The notes: a model not told the origin generated them from the letters alone. Counted from the first letter of the stretch, positions 6,759 through 15,379 are shown. The stretch: 39,438 nt of DNA from an uncultured Flavobacteriaceae bacterium (GCA_937923515.1 CALDUF010000090.1:1-39438); one strand, 5' to 3'. Numbers and translations: made by a program.

Positions 6759-6776
6759 TGTTCAATCGATGGAACA
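6759..6776 (+). promoter_or_regulatory. LacI operator 2 (upstream of kdgK)
   Basis: TGTTCAATCGATGGAACA has the same 5-bp arms and the same central CG as operator 1, 70 bp before the kdgK start codon. The pair, spaced 159 bp apart centre to centre, could support looping. I could not find a convincing -7 box for kdgK. Confidence 0.68.
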
Positions 6777-6846
6777 GTTAGTTTCAAATTATAGGATATA
6801 GAACTATAAATAAGAATTATAAAGTAATTTTAATTAATTAAGTAAA

Positions 6847-7893
6847 ATGGCACAAGTAGTAACATTTGGAGAAATCATGTTAAGATTAGCTCCACAAGGA
6901 TTTTTAAGATTTTCACAAGCAAATAATTTTGATGTTGTTTATGGTGGTGGAGAATCTAATGTAGCAGTTTCATTAGCAAATTATGGGGTTTCTGTTGATT
7001 TTGTAACACGTTTACCAAAAAATGATATTGGTGAGTGTGCAATGATGGAAATGCGTAAAAGAGGTGTTGGTGTAGATAAAATCGTTTACGGTGGCGATCG
7101 TTTGGGTATTTATTTCTTAGAAACTGGTGCAGTTTCAAGAGGATCTAAAGTGGTGTACGACCGTGCGCATTCTGCAATGTCTGAGATAAAATCTGGAATG
7201 ATTAATTGGGAAAAAGTTTTTGAAGGCGTAGAGTGGTTTCATTGGACGGGTATTACACCAGCGATTTCTCAAGGATCTGCCGATGTGTGTTTAGAAGCTG
7301 TTAAGGCAGCAAGTAAGTTAGGATTAACAATTTCTACAGATTTAAATTACCGTGCAAAACTTTGGACATACTGTGATGATGCGCACAGGGAAACTGTAAT
7401 GACAGAGTTAACGTCGTATTGTGATATAGTTTTAGGTAATGAAGAAGATGCTGAAATGCAGTTTGGTATTAAGCCAGAAGGTATAAGTGTACAAACTGAA
7501 GGTCATAATGTAAAAGCTGAAGCCTTTTTATCAGTTTGTGAACAAATGATGAAAAAATTCCCTAGAGCGAAAAAAGTAATTACTACATTAAGAGGATCTA
7601 TTTCTGCATCCCACAACACATGGGCAGGCGTATTATACGACGGAAAAAAATTATTCCAAACACGTCAATATCAAATTACTGATATAGTAGATCGTGTTGG
7701 CGGCGGCGATTCTTTTATGGGTGGCTTAATCTACGGATTGTTAAAGTACCCAGAAGATGATCAAAATGCATTAGATTTTGCAGTAGCTGCATCTTGTTTA
7801 AAGCATACTATTAAAGGTGATGCGAATTTAGTAACAGTAGCCGAGGTAGAAAAATTAATGGGTGGTGACGCTTCAGGGCGTGTAGCTAGATAA
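6847..7893 (+). CDS. kdgK: 2-keto-3-deoxygluconate kinase (PfkB family)
   Basis: This 348-residue cytoplasmic PfkB-type sugar kinase would phosphorylate 2-keto-3-deoxygluconate at C6 with ATP to give KDPG. The N-terminal GEIMLRLAP and YGGGESNVAVSLA are the substrate-binding region. The C-terminal DRVGGGDSFMGG holds the catalytic base (Asp288) and anion hole; the usual GAGD reads GGGD here. The KDPG aldolase gene follows 82 bp downstream and the LacI gene diverges, giving a complete kinase-aldolase module such as is used for alginate or pectin uronates. The start codon is the first ATG and gives the usual family N-terminus. Confidence 0.93.
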   Translation: MAQVVTFGEIMLRLAPQGFLRFSQANNFDVVYGGGESNVAVSLANYGVSVDFVTRLPKNDIGECAMMEMRKRGVGVDKIVYGGDRLGIYFLETGAVSRGSKVVYDRAHSAMSEIKSGMINWEKVFEGVEWFHWTGITPAISQGSADVCLEAVKAASKLGLTISTDLNYRAKLWTYCDDAHRETVMTELTSYCDIVLGNEEDAEMQFGIKPEGISVQTEGHNVKAEAFLSVCEQMMKKFPRAKKVITTLRGSISASHNTWAGVLYDGKKLFQTRQYQITDIVDRVGGGDSFMGGLIYGLLKYPEDDQNALDFAVAASCLKHTIKGDANLVTVAEVEKLMGGDASGRVAR

Positions 7894-7975
7894 ACAAAAA
7901 TTTATACGTTTAATTGTTCTATCGTTTATTCGGTGTAATGGTTAAACAATAAACTCTTAAACATTTAAAATAAAA

Positions 7976-8644
7976 ATGGCACAATTTTCAAGATTAGAAG
8001 TTGCAGCAGCAATGAAAGAAACGGGGATGATTCCTTTGTTTTTCAGTCAAGATATAGAATTAAGTAAAAAGGTGTTAAAAGCCTGTTATGACGGTGGTGC
8101 AAGATTAATGGAGTTTACTGCACGTGGTGATTTTGCTCACGAAGTTTTTGGTGAATTAACTAAATATGCCGTAGCAGAGTTGCCTGGTATGATAATGGGC
8201 GTAGGATCTGTAACCGATGCAGGACAAGCTTCTTTATTCATGTCAATAGGTGCAAATTTTGTGGTTACTCCTGTGCTTAGAGAGGATATCGCTATAGCCT
8301 GTAACCGTAAAAAAATACTATGGTCTCCAGGTTGTGGTACCTTAACTGAAATTACAAGAGCTGAAGAATTAGGATGCGAAATTGTTAAATTGTTTCCTGG
8401 TGATATTTACGGTCCTCAATTTGTAAAAGGCGTTAAAGGTCCTCAACCATGGACTTCAATTATGCCAACTGGTGGTGTTTCTCCAACCGAGGAAAATTTA
8501 AAAGGGTGGTTTGATGCTGGAGTTACCTGCGTAGGAATGGGATCTAAGTTAATTTCAAAAGAAATCATTGCAAATAAAGATTACGCTAAGTTAGAGCAAG
8601 ATGTAAAAAATGCGCTAGCCATCATAAAGTCTATAAGAAAATAG
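7976..8644 (+). CDS. eda: KDPG/KHG aldolase
   Basis: This 222-residue class I aldolase would split 2-keto-3-deoxy-6-phosphogluconate into pyruvate and glyceraldehyde-3-phosphate. The Schiff-base lysine is in IVKLFPGD (Lys138) and the catalytic glutamate in LMEFTARG (Glu46). GVGSVTD, WSPGCGTLTE and MPTGGVS are the phosphate- and carboxylate-binding loops. It completes the pathway begun by kdgK and is very probably in the same operon, although the 82-bp gap is longer than usual. A terminator follows. Confidence 0.93.
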   Translation: MAQFSRLEVAAAMKETGMIPLFFSQDIELSKKVLKACYDGGARLMEFTARGDFAHEVFGELTKYAVAELPGMIMGVGSVTDAGQASLFMSIGANFVVTPVLREDIAIACNRKKILWSPGCGTLTEITRAEELGCEIVKLFPGDIYGPQFVKGVKGPQPWTSIMPTGGVSPTEENLKGWFDAGVTCVGMGSKLISKEIIANKDYAKLEQDVKNALAIIKSIRK

Positions 8645-8680
8645 TTTTAGAACAAGACTAATTTTCCTATTTTTTGATAG

Positions 8681-8727
8681 AAAAAAGCTATTTGTCACCT
8701 TAAAAAAGTGGTTTATAGCTTTTTTTT
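8681..8727 (+). terminator. Terminator after eda
   Basis: AAAAAAGCTAT (8681-8691) pairs with ATAGCTTTTTT (8715-8725), with an inner CAC/GTG extension and a trailing T run, about 40 bp beyond the stop codon. Confidence 0.75.
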
Positions 8728-8768
8728 GGTATTATAATTGAAACCTTTTTATTTTAACTTTTGTAATT

Positions 8769-8776
8769 TACATTTG
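8769..8776 (+). promoter_or_regulatory. Possible -7 box for the repeat-protein gene
   Basis: TACATTTG fits TANNTTTG and lies 42 bp before the GTG start. No good -33 TTTG at standard spacing is present, so support is partial. Confidence 0.35.
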
Positions 8777-8818
8777 TTAATAATGTTTTTTATAATAATT
8801 AAACCCCAAATTTAAAAA

Positions 8819-10744
8819 GTGAAACATTTTATATTACTATTCTTAGTATCCGTAGTTTCTACGCATTCCTTTTCTCAAGAGGAAATCGTGAAAACAAAGT
8901 TCGTACAAAACGGAAGCATACGTAAAAGTATATCTGTTAATTCTCAAACGCTATTACAATTTAAACAAAATCAAAAATGTATAGTCTTGGAGTATTCTGG
9001 ACAAAACACTTATAAGATTAAATATGAAGAAACATTAGGTTATGTAGGTGACGAATACTTGGAGATAACTGAGGATATGATGGATTTGTTTTATGATTTT
9101 GAAGAGCGTGAATTTGATAAATTAACCGAAGAAGAAGAGAATAGAAAGCAGAAAATTAAAAATATAGTTAAAGGAAAAGAAAACGATAAACAGGATTCTG
9201 CTACAGGAACCGAAAATTCTAAACCGCAGAAAACTATAGAGATACAAAAGGTAAAGGAACTAAAAGATAAACAAATTCAAGATGCTATAGTTGAAGCAAA
9301 AGCTGCTGGAGCAAAAGAACTAGCACGCCAACGTGTACTGGAGAAAAAACGTTTAGATGCTTTAGCTGCAAAACGTAAGCAAGATGCTATAGTTGAAGCA
9401 AAAGCTGCTGGAGCAAAAGAACTAGCCCGCCAACGTGTATTAGAGAAAAAACGCTTAGATGCCTTAGCTGCAAAACGTAAACAAGACTCGATAGCTGACG
9501 CAAAAGCTGCTGGGGTAAAAGAATTAGCACGCCAACGCGTATTAGAGAAAAAACGCTTAGATGCTTTAGCTGCTAAACGTAAGCAAGACTCGATAGCTGA
9601 AGCAAAGGCTGCTGGAGCAAAAGAACTAGCCCGCCAACGTGTATTAGAGAAAAAACGTTTAGACGCATTAGCTGCAAAACGTAAACAAGATGCTATAGCT
9701 GAAGCAAAAGCTGCTGGTGTAAAAGAATTAGCCCGCCAACGCGTATTAGAGAAAAAACGTTTGGATGCTTTAGCCGCAAAACGTAAACAAGATTCGATAG
9801 CTGAAGCAAAAGCTGCTGGAGCAAAAGAATTAGCACGCCAACGTGTGTTAGAGAAAAAACGTTTAGACGCCTTAGCTGCAAAACGTATACAAGACTCGAT
9901 AGCTGAAGCAAAGGCTGCTGGAGCAAAAGAATTAGCACGCCAACGTGTGTTAGAGAAAAAACGTTTAGACGCCTTAGCTGCAAAACGTAAACAAGATTCT
10001 ATAGCTGAAGCAAAGGCTGCTGGAGCAAAAGAATTAGCGCGCCAACGTGTACTGGAGAAAAAGCGTTTAGATGCTTTAGCCGCAAAACAAAAACAAGAGG
10101 CTACTATTGCAAAAAGAATACTAGATTCTATAGCAAATGTACAAGCAAAACAACAGCTAGCACTTGAGCGAGAATTAGCATTAGCTAGACAAGAACTTGA
10201 AGCTCTTAAAGCTAAAAAGGAAAAAAATACCAACGCTAGAGTGGAAGCAGTTGGTTCAAACACAGAAGCAAGTAAAAATCAAGTATTAGAACAAAAAGCT
10301 ATAAAACTAAAAGAAAGACTTAAATATAGAGATAGTTGTCAATACCAAATCAACGAATATGATAGGTTCTATAACATTACGACGATACGAACTGATGAAT
10401 ATGAAATAGGTAATAACCTAACCGTTGAGCTTTATAAACAAGGTATGAAGAAAAACGTATTTTTTAATTTATCTAAAGATTTAGGTTGTGCGAGCTACTT
10501 ACCAAACCAACGCTCTAGTGTTAAAGTAACTTTAGAAAATGGTAAAGTAGTTTCGTTTTATCATTCTTGGGATATTGAATGTGGTGATTTTCTATTCAAA
10601 GCTGTACTTAACGCTTCTAAAATATCAAGTTTAAAAAGCGCACCTATAAAATCTATTATACTTAGAGGTACAAAAGGTACTTGGGAAATTTTGAATGTGA
10701 CGTATAAGGAGTTTTTTATGGATAAATTAAAGTGTGTAGAATAA
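8819..10744 (+). CDS. Secreted protein with eight 34-residue helical repeats
   Basis: I do not recognise the family of this 641-residue protein. It begins at a GTG codon, which gives a clean signal peptide ending near SFSQE (residue 21). Residues about 22-90 look like a small SH3-like beta domain (YKIKYEETLGYVGDEYLEI). An acidic linker follows, then eight tandem 34-residue repeats (154-425) with the pattern ELARQRVLEKKRLDALAAKR, predicted to form one long charged helix or coiled coil. A further helical stretch leads to a C-terminal globular domain (about 480-641) with four cysteines. The repeat domain could act as a rigid spacer in the periplasm or on the surface (inference). It resembles TolA-like spacers only in composition. 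Confidence 0.85.
   Translation: MKHFILLFLVSVVSTHSFSQEEIVKTKFVQNGSIRKSISVNSQTLLQFKQNQKCIVLEYSGQNTYKIKYEETLGYVGDEYLEITEDMMDLFYDFEEREFDKLTEEEENRKQKIKNIVKGKENDKQDSATGTENSKPQKTIEIQKVKELKDKQIQDAIVEAKAAGAKELARQRVLEKKRLDALAAKRKQDAIVEAKAAGAKELARQRVLEKKRLDALAAKRKQDSIADAKAAGVKELARQRVLEKKRLDALAAKRKQDSIAEAKAAGAKELARQRVLEKKRLDALAAKRKQDAIAEAKAAGVKELARQRVLEKKRLDALAAKRKQDSIAEAKAAGAKELARQRVLEKKRLDALAAKRIQDSIAEAKAAGAKELARQRVLEKKRLDALAAKRKQDSIAEAKAAGAKELARQRVLEKKRLDALAAKQKQEATIAKRILDSIANVQAKQQLALERELALARQELEALKAKKEKNTNARVEAVGSNTEASKNQVLEQKAIKLKERLKYRDSCQYQINEYDRFYNITTIRTDEYEIGNNLTVELYKQGMKKNVFFNLSKDLGCASYLPNQRSSVKVTLENGKVVSFYHSWDIECGDFLFKAVLNASKISSLKSAPIKSIILRGTKGTWEILNVTYKEFFMDKLKCVE
9278..10093 (+). repeat. 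Eight in-frame 102-bp tandem repeats
   Basis: There are eight complete 102-bp units coding for 34 residues each. Units differ mainly by silent changes and by alternation at a few positions (DAI/DSI, VEA/AEA/ADA, AAGA/AAGV, KRK/KRI/KQK). The 102-bp period keeps the reading frame, so copy-number change would lengthen or shorten the helix without frameshift. Units 6 and 7 are nearly identical in DNA, a sign of recent duplication or conversion. Confidence 0.95.
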
Positions 10745-10764
10745 GCTACTGCTTAAAAACAAAT

Positions 10765-10800
10765 AAAAAATCTCAACTCTGCGAGGAGTTGAGATTTTTT
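10765..10800. terminator. Bidirectional terminator between convergent genes
   Basis: AAAAAATCTCAACTC, loop TGCGAG and GAGTTGAGATTTTTT form a perfect 15-bp stem bounded by A and T runs, lying between the convergent repeat-protein gene and VPS10-type gene. Confidence 0.88.
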
Positions 10801-10815
10801 TGAATCAGATGGATT

Positions 10816-13800
10816 TTAATCTAAAATAACAGGAACTCCCGCTTTTAAAAGTGTTTTCTCAAGGTTTGGAATATCCACATCTGTAAATTTGATAAGCTTA
10901 GGCTTAACTCTATTAAAAAGCGTTTGTGCCATTTCTAAACTCTTTATTTGTGTTTTGGTAGGGCCATAAGTGGTATTAAAACCACGACCAGAAATAGATA
11001 ATCGAGACGCTATAGATTTTACATCTTTTTCTATAATTTCTTTCTTAGCCGCATTTCCATAAAGTTGTTGTTTAAGTGCTTGTGCGTCCTCTTTTAAACT
11101 GCTAATTGTTGCTTCTATAATTCCAGGGTTAGTTTTAGCATAAACTAATGCAGTATTGTAAGCTTCTAGCTTTTTTACAGCAGTGTTAAATTCGTTTATT
11201 TTCAAATCAAATTCAGCTTTAAAAACTTTAAAATCTTCTGTAAATGTTTCAATATTACTTGCCATAGGGTTGTCAAGAACATTGGTTCTAATTCTTTCTA
11301 CTTTAAAAGTTTGTGACTCATGCAAGGGTTTAACTTTACCATTTATGTTTGAAAACATAGTTACATTATAAATACCCTCGTTGGCAAACGTGTTGTAATA
11401 ATTATCAGAAGGGTTAGTATTTATAGTATTTACATTAAGTGTTGCCCAGTTAGGTTTTTTCAAATTCCAAGACACACGGTTGAATCCTTTTTTATAAGGT
11501 GCATTGAGTTTTGTTACAAAGTTATCGTTGCTATCTCTTACCACAAGAATAATAGTAGCACCTTCTTCACTTAATTCATCATCTAAAGCATCCCATCCTG
11601 GAAACGGAATATTTTCATTATTCTTTTTTAAGCTTTTTTCTGATTTTTGACGTTTCGTTTTTAGGCTTTCAAAATTTTCAGGTAAATAATAGGTAAAAAT
11701 AGCACCATAATCTGGGTTTTTTGCTGTAAAAAACGAACCTCCTTGGCTAGACGTACCACCTCTTATAGGCTTGTATTGTAAAGCTTTTTTTGGTTTAAAT
11801 AATACTGGTTTGGATAGATTGTTAGGGCTTATGTTTCTTAACGGACTATAATCATCTAAAACATAAAAACCGCGTCCAAATGAAGCTGCTACCAAATCGT
11901 TTTCTCTTTTTTGAATCGCCAAATCTCTAAATGAAATGGTAGGCAAACCTTCAGAAAACTTAGTCCATTTTTCACCTTGATTCAAACTTACATAAATACC
12001 ATATTCCGTAGCTAGAAACAATAAATTTGGATCAATATGATCTTGTACAATGCGCCAAACCATAGTGTTTTTTGGAATACCGTTTGTAATAGATTTCCAA
12101 GATTTGCCACCATTAGTACTTTTTAGTAAGTATGGTTTGTAATCTCCAAACTTATGATTGTCTAAAACCACATAGGCTGTATTTACATCATGTAAATCGG
12201 CTTTAATATCATTTACAAATGCAGAAGCAGGAACATTAGGCAAACTACTAACCATTAATTTTGTCCATGAACCTCCACCGTTTTTCGTGTATTGTATAAT
12301 ACCATCATCAGTACCAGCATACAATATGTTTTCATCAAGAGGCGATTCTGCTAAAGATGTAATCGTGTTATAGGTAGACATTGCATACACATCCCAAGCG
12401 GCATCCCAACTTTGTTGTTTGCCCATTATGGGTAGTGTTAGGCGTTCTTCGTTTTTAGTCAAATCTTTCGAAATAGGCGTCCAACTATCCCCTCTGTCTT
12501 CAGATTTCCAAACACGTTGTGTGCCAAAGTAAAGGCGCTTCGGGTTATGGTTGCTCACTAAAATAGGCGAGTCCCAATTGTTACGTTCATAGGGTTCATC
12601 TATACCTTCTTGCGGTTTAATAAATACTGCTTCACCAGTAGTTCTATCTATTCTATTTAAATACCCTTGCTGCGATTGCGCATATACAATATTGGGGTTA
12701 CCAGGCTCAGTAGCAGGTTGATGGCCATCGCCACCTAAAAGTACAAACCAATCAGCGTTTGTAATTCCTTTAGTTCTAAAGGTTCTAGACGGGCCGCCTT
12801 GGGAGTTATTGTCCTGCGTTCCGCCATAAATATTATAAAACGGTGCTGCATCATCTACAGCTAATTTATAGAACTGTGTTAATGGTAGGTTATTTACAAA
12901 CTTCCATGTTTTAGTATTATCGAAAGATTCGTAAATCCCGCCATCTGTTCCAATTAGTAAATAATTTGGGTCGTTGGGTTTGAATGTTAAAGAATGATTG
13001 TCAGAATGTTTATCTGTTTCATTCATTGTGTAAAATGTTTTACCACCGTCTTCAGAAATTTTGGCACGAACATCCATCAAGTATATTTTATCAAATACAA
13101 AAGGCGACGCTATAAGTTCTTGGTAATAGTGTGGTCCTGTACCACTAGAAACCATATCAGACATTTTTGTCCAGCTTCCTCCTTGATTGTCTGATCTATA
13201 TATGCCACCAGTACGTCTCTCCAATTCTATTGCAGCATAAATTACATCTGGGTTAATAGGCGAAATAGCTAAACCTATTTTACCCATATCACCTTTAGGT
13301 AATCCTGTTTTTAATTTATCCCACGTTTCACCACTGTCAGTACTTTTGTAAATAGCAGTACCAGGGCCGCCACCCATATAAGCAGCTACATTTCTATGGC
13401 GTTGCCATGTTGCAGCATAAAGTACAGTTTCATCTCTTGGATCCATTACTATATCTGTAACACCAGTCCATTCGTTATCACTTAGCACCAGTTTCCAAGT
13501 AGCACCACCATCTGTAGTTTTGTATAAACCGCGTTCACCACCAGAGCTCCATAATGGGCCTTGAGCAGCCACCCAAATTTCATTAGAGTTTTTAGGATTA
13601 ACTATAATTTTAGAAATATGTTCAGACTTTTTTAAGCCTTTATTTTCCCAAGTTTTGCCACCATCGTAACTTGCGTAAATGCCGTGGCCAATACCAATAT
13701 GTCTGCCGCCAACGTTTTCTCCAGTACCAACCCATATTACACTAGGGTTGTTAGGATCTAAGGTTATACATCCTGTAGCGTAAAACGCTTCTTTATCGGT

Positions 13801-14058
13801 TAGTGGTATCCATGTAGTTCCAGAATTTTCGGTTTTCCAAACACCGCCAGAACCCACAGCCACATACCAAATATTGTGGTTGTTGGGGTCAATCGCTATA
13901 TCAGCAATACGCCCCGACATAAAAGCAGGACCAATACTTCTAAATTTTAGGCCAGTTAGGGTTGAATCTTTTTTGGTTTCTGAAGTTTTTTGGGCACTTA
14001 CACTAAACGTAAGGCAAAATAACATCAATAAAGTGATGAGGGTTTTTGAATTAGTCAT
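10816..14058 (-). CDS. Secreted VPS10/BNR-repeat beta-propeller protein
   Basis: This 1080-residue protein has a signal peptide ending SVSAQ (about residue 23). From about residue 30 to 750 it carries many BNR/Asp-box repeats of the form S-x-D-x-G-x-T-W (for example SYDGGKTWE, STDSGETW, SEDRGDSWTP, STNGGKSW), which fold as sialidase- or sortilin-like propellers. The rest is a beta-rich and helical C-terminal region. Proteins of this type in Bacteroidota are often labelled glycosyl hydrolase or VPS10 domain protein; no catalytic residues of a sialidase can be assigned, so enzyme function is unproven. It is probably exported to the periplasm or surface. It has its own promoter and no operon partner. 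Confidence 0.88.
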   Translation of the reverse strand: MTNSKTLITLLMLFCLTFSVSAQKTSETKKDSTLTGLKFRSIGPAFMSGRIADIAIDPNNHNIWYVAVGSGGVWKTENSGTTWIPLTDKEAFYATGCITLDPNNPSVIWVGTGENVGGRHIGIGHGIYASYDGGKTWENKGLKKSEHISKIIVNPKNSNEIWVAAQGPLWSSGGERGLYKTTDGGATWKLVLSDNEWTGVTDIVMDPRDETVLYAATWQRHRNVAAYMGGGPGTAIYKSTDSGETWDKLKTGLPKGDMGKIGLAISPINPDVIYAAIELERRTGGIYRSDNQGGSWTKMSDMVSSGTGPHYYQELIASPFVFDKIYLMDVRAKISEDGGKTFYTMNETDKHSDNHSLTFKPNDPNYLLIGTDGGIYESFDNTKTWKFVNNLPLTQFYKLAVDDAAPFYNIYGGTQDNNSQGGPSRTFRTKGITNADWFVLLGGDGHQPATEPGNPNIVYAQSQQGYLNRIDRTTGEAVFIKPQEGIDEPYERNNWDSPILVSNHNPKRLYFGTQRVWKSEDRGDSWTPISKDLTKNEERLTLPIMGKQQSWDAAWDVYAMSTYNTITSLAESPLDENILYAGTDDGIIQYTKNGGGSWTKLMVSSLPNVPASAFVNDIKADLHDVNTAYVVLDNHKFGDYKPYLLKSTNGGKSWKSITNGIPKNTMVWRIVQDHIDPNLLFLATEYGIYVSLNQGEKWTKFSEGLPTISFRDLAIQKRENDLVAASFGRGFYVLDDYSPLRNISPNNLSKPVLFKPKKALQYKPIRGGTSSQGGSFFTAKNPDYGAIFTYYLPENFESLKTKRQKSEKSLKKNNENIPFPGWDALDDELSEEGATIILVVRDSNDNFVTKLNAPYKKGFNRVSWNLKKPNWATLNVNTINTNPSDNYYNTFANEGIYNVTMFSNINGKVKPLHESQTFKVERIRTNVLDNPMASNIETFTEDFKVFKAEFDLKINEFNTAVKKLEAYNTALVYAKTNPGIIEATISSLKEDAQALKQQLYGNAAKKEIIEKDVKSIASRLSISGRGFNTTYGPTKTQIKSLEMAQTLFNRVKPKLIKFTDVDIPNLEKTLLKAGVPVILD

Positions 14059-14071
14059 GATAGTTTTTTAT

Positions 14072-14079
14072 CAAATTTA
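14072..14079 (-). promoter_or_regulatory. Possible -7 box for the VPS10-type gene
   Basis: TAAATTTG on the minus strand fits TANNTTTG and lies 13 bp before the ATG. The -33 box is unclear. From here to the tmRNA terminator (14080-14289) I see only AT-rich sequence. Confidence 0.4.
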
Positions 14080-14289
14080 ACTATTGGATTAACAGTTAAG
14101 TTAATTTTTAATAAAAAAATAACATTTTGAAACAAGAAACTTATTCGCACCATAAATATGTTATTTAAAACAACATCGCTAACTTTAGCAATCTAATTGC
14201 GGCTTCAAAATTTAAATTTATACCAACCCATTATTCCTAAATGCAGTACCAGAATATTTAATAATTTTAAAAAGACAACCTTAAAAACA

Positions 14290-14322
14290 CAAAAACCCAT
14301 ACAAGAAAGCTTGTTGGGTTTT
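14290..14322 (-). terminator. Terminator of tmRNA
   Basis: On the minus strand AAACCCA-a-CAAG, loop CTTT, CTTG-ta-TGGGTTT and a T run form an interrupted 11-bp stem starting 35 bp past the tmRNA 3' end. Confidence 0.75.
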
Positions 14323-14356
14323 CATATTCTAAGTCACAACGCAGTTGTGAGTGTTG

Positions 14357-14748
14357 TGGAGTCGGAGAGAATCGAACTCTCGTCCAAACAAGTAACCAAA
14401 GAGCTTTCTACACGTTTATTTTGTTCTTGGTTTTTCGATTATAAGCTGGTTACAAACAACCCACTTACAACTTAGCTTCTTAAGTTTCAAAAAGGCGACA
14501 AAGCACCACCTTTTCTATATCGACATTTACGATGCCTCAAAATAGAACGCCGTCAATCAAGGCTTTCTGGAGACATAAAGCTTGCTCACCTTGTGAGCCT
14601 AGGCTAATTCTACTATAATTCGAATTATGCAGCTAAAGCGTAGTTATTCTCGCCGTTTAAAATTTGGTCTAGCCTTTAACGTGTTTCAATGCCATTACAC
14701 GACGTGCTTACCGTTCAATTAATCTCGCTGTCAAAACCAGTCGACCCC
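14357..14748 (-). ncRNA. ssrA: Transfer-messenger RNA (tmRNA)
   Basis: This RNA rescues stalled ribosomes and tags the unfinished protein for proteolysis. The tRNA-like ends are clear. The 5' GGGGTCG pairs with 3' CGACTCC (one G-T wobble), the 5' domain continues CTGGTTTTGACAG, and the 3' T arm is GAGAGTTCGATTCTC. The tag frame is at 14654-14625 and reads GENNYALAA followed by TAA, which fits tags of this phylum. The 392-nt length is normal. The CCA tail is not encoded (discriminator A is followed by CAA), so it would be added after transcription. The exact 5' end is set by the acceptor stem. Confidence 0.96.
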
Positions 14749-14760
14749 TTCAATGAGATA

Positions 14761-14812
14761 GGTACGCTATTTGGCGTACCGTAATCGAATTAATCCCGAA
14801 CTTGTTTCGGGA
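14761..14812. repeat. Two hairpins upstream of tmRNA
   Basis: The first is GGTACGC (14761-14767) with GCGTACC (14774-14780). The second is TCCCGAA (14794-14800) with TTCGGGA (14806-14812). Neither has a T run on the tmRNA side. They lie 12-64 bp upstream of the tmRNA 5' end, within its promoter region, and directly next to element copy B. They resemble dispersed palindromic repeats more than regulatory sites. Confidence 0.5.
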
Positions 14813-14833
14813 GCTCAACGATAATTTTAAGTT

Positions 14834-14960
14834 GGGCGTTACCCACTTTTGCTTTTAATGGCAAAAGTGCGTCGGGCTTTCCGCTATATCTTTTGTTTAA
14901 AGTATTGCTGCTAAGGCAGTAATACTTTAAACAAAAGGATGCCGCTGCAATCCCTAACGC
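14834..14960 (-). repeat. Structured intergenic element, copy B
   Basis: This is the longest copy of the element. On the minus strand it opens with GCGTTAGGGATTGCAG and closes with GGTAACGCCC. The first inner stem is greatly extended: about 22 bp, CTTTTGTTTAAAGTATTACTG against its complement, with loop CCTTAG. The core GGAAAGCCCGAC follows, and the second stem is CACTTTTGC/GCAAAAGTG. The remainder of the 353-bp gap (14961-15101) is AT-rich sequence without recognised features, apart from presumed promoter sequence for the next gene. Confidence 0.75.
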
Positions 14961-15101
14961 AAAATCCTAAACCCATCCAAAAACAGGCAAAGGATTGCAA
15001 AATTACTGAAAATAATAACTCAAAAGCTATACCACATGCAATTTTAGCCAAAAAAAAGACAAATTTGCATTAATTAAGTAATGTTCTCAAAACAAAAACA
15101 C

Positions 15102-15314
15102 ATGATTAAGAAAGGAACAAAAGTAAAATGGACTTGGGGAAACGGTACTGCAACAGGAAAAGTAGAAGAAACCTACACAAAAAAAGTAACCAAAACCATA
15201 AAAGGTAGCGTTGTGGTTAGAAACGGTGAGTCTGGAAACAAAGCACTATACATAAAACAAGAAGATGGCGACTATGTTTTAAAGTCAGAAAGTGAAGTAG
15301 AGCGCGTAGACTAA
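15102..15314 (+). CDS. DUF2945 (TUDOR-like) small protein
   Basis: This 70-residue protein matches the DUF2945/hypervirulence-associated TUDOR-like family: KGTKVKWTWGNGTATGKVEE, then KKVTKTIKGS, and ALYIKQEDGDYVLKSESEVE at the end. It is a small basic beta-barrel-like domain; its molecular function is not established. I chose the ATG at 15102 because homologues begin just before KGTKVKW; an in-frame ATG at 15081 would add seven residues. It is monocistronic, with a convergent neighbour. Confidence 0.85.
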   Translation: MIKKGTKVKWTWGNGTATGKVEETYTKKVTKTIKGSVVVRNGESGNKALYIKQEDGDYVLKSESEVERVD

Positions 15315-15347
15315 ACTGGTTTGGCTATAAATCATTATAAATCAGTA

Positions 15348-15373
15348 AAAAACTAAACTTCGCTTTAGTTTTT
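15348..15373. terminator. Bidirectional terminator
   Basis: AAAAACTAAA, loop CTTCGC and TTTAGTTTTT form a 10-bp stem between the convergent DUF2945 and DUF1361 genes. Confidence 0.75.
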
Positions 15374-15379
15374 GTGAAA

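Noticed and set aside
9277-10263. Long minus-strand frame of 328 codons
   Set aside because: It is an artefact of the 102-bp repeats: the antisense frame stays open because each unit repeats. The sense gene has a signal peptide and flanking domains.
10816-14058. Sialidase or other glycoside hydrolase activity
   Set aside because: Asp-box repeats mark propeller structure only. The catalytic Arg triad and Tyr/Glu pair of sialidases could not be placed.
14197-14475. Open frame of 92 codons on the plus strand
   Set aside because: It runs through the tmRNA terminator and the 3' half of the tmRNA on the opposite strand and matches no protein family.
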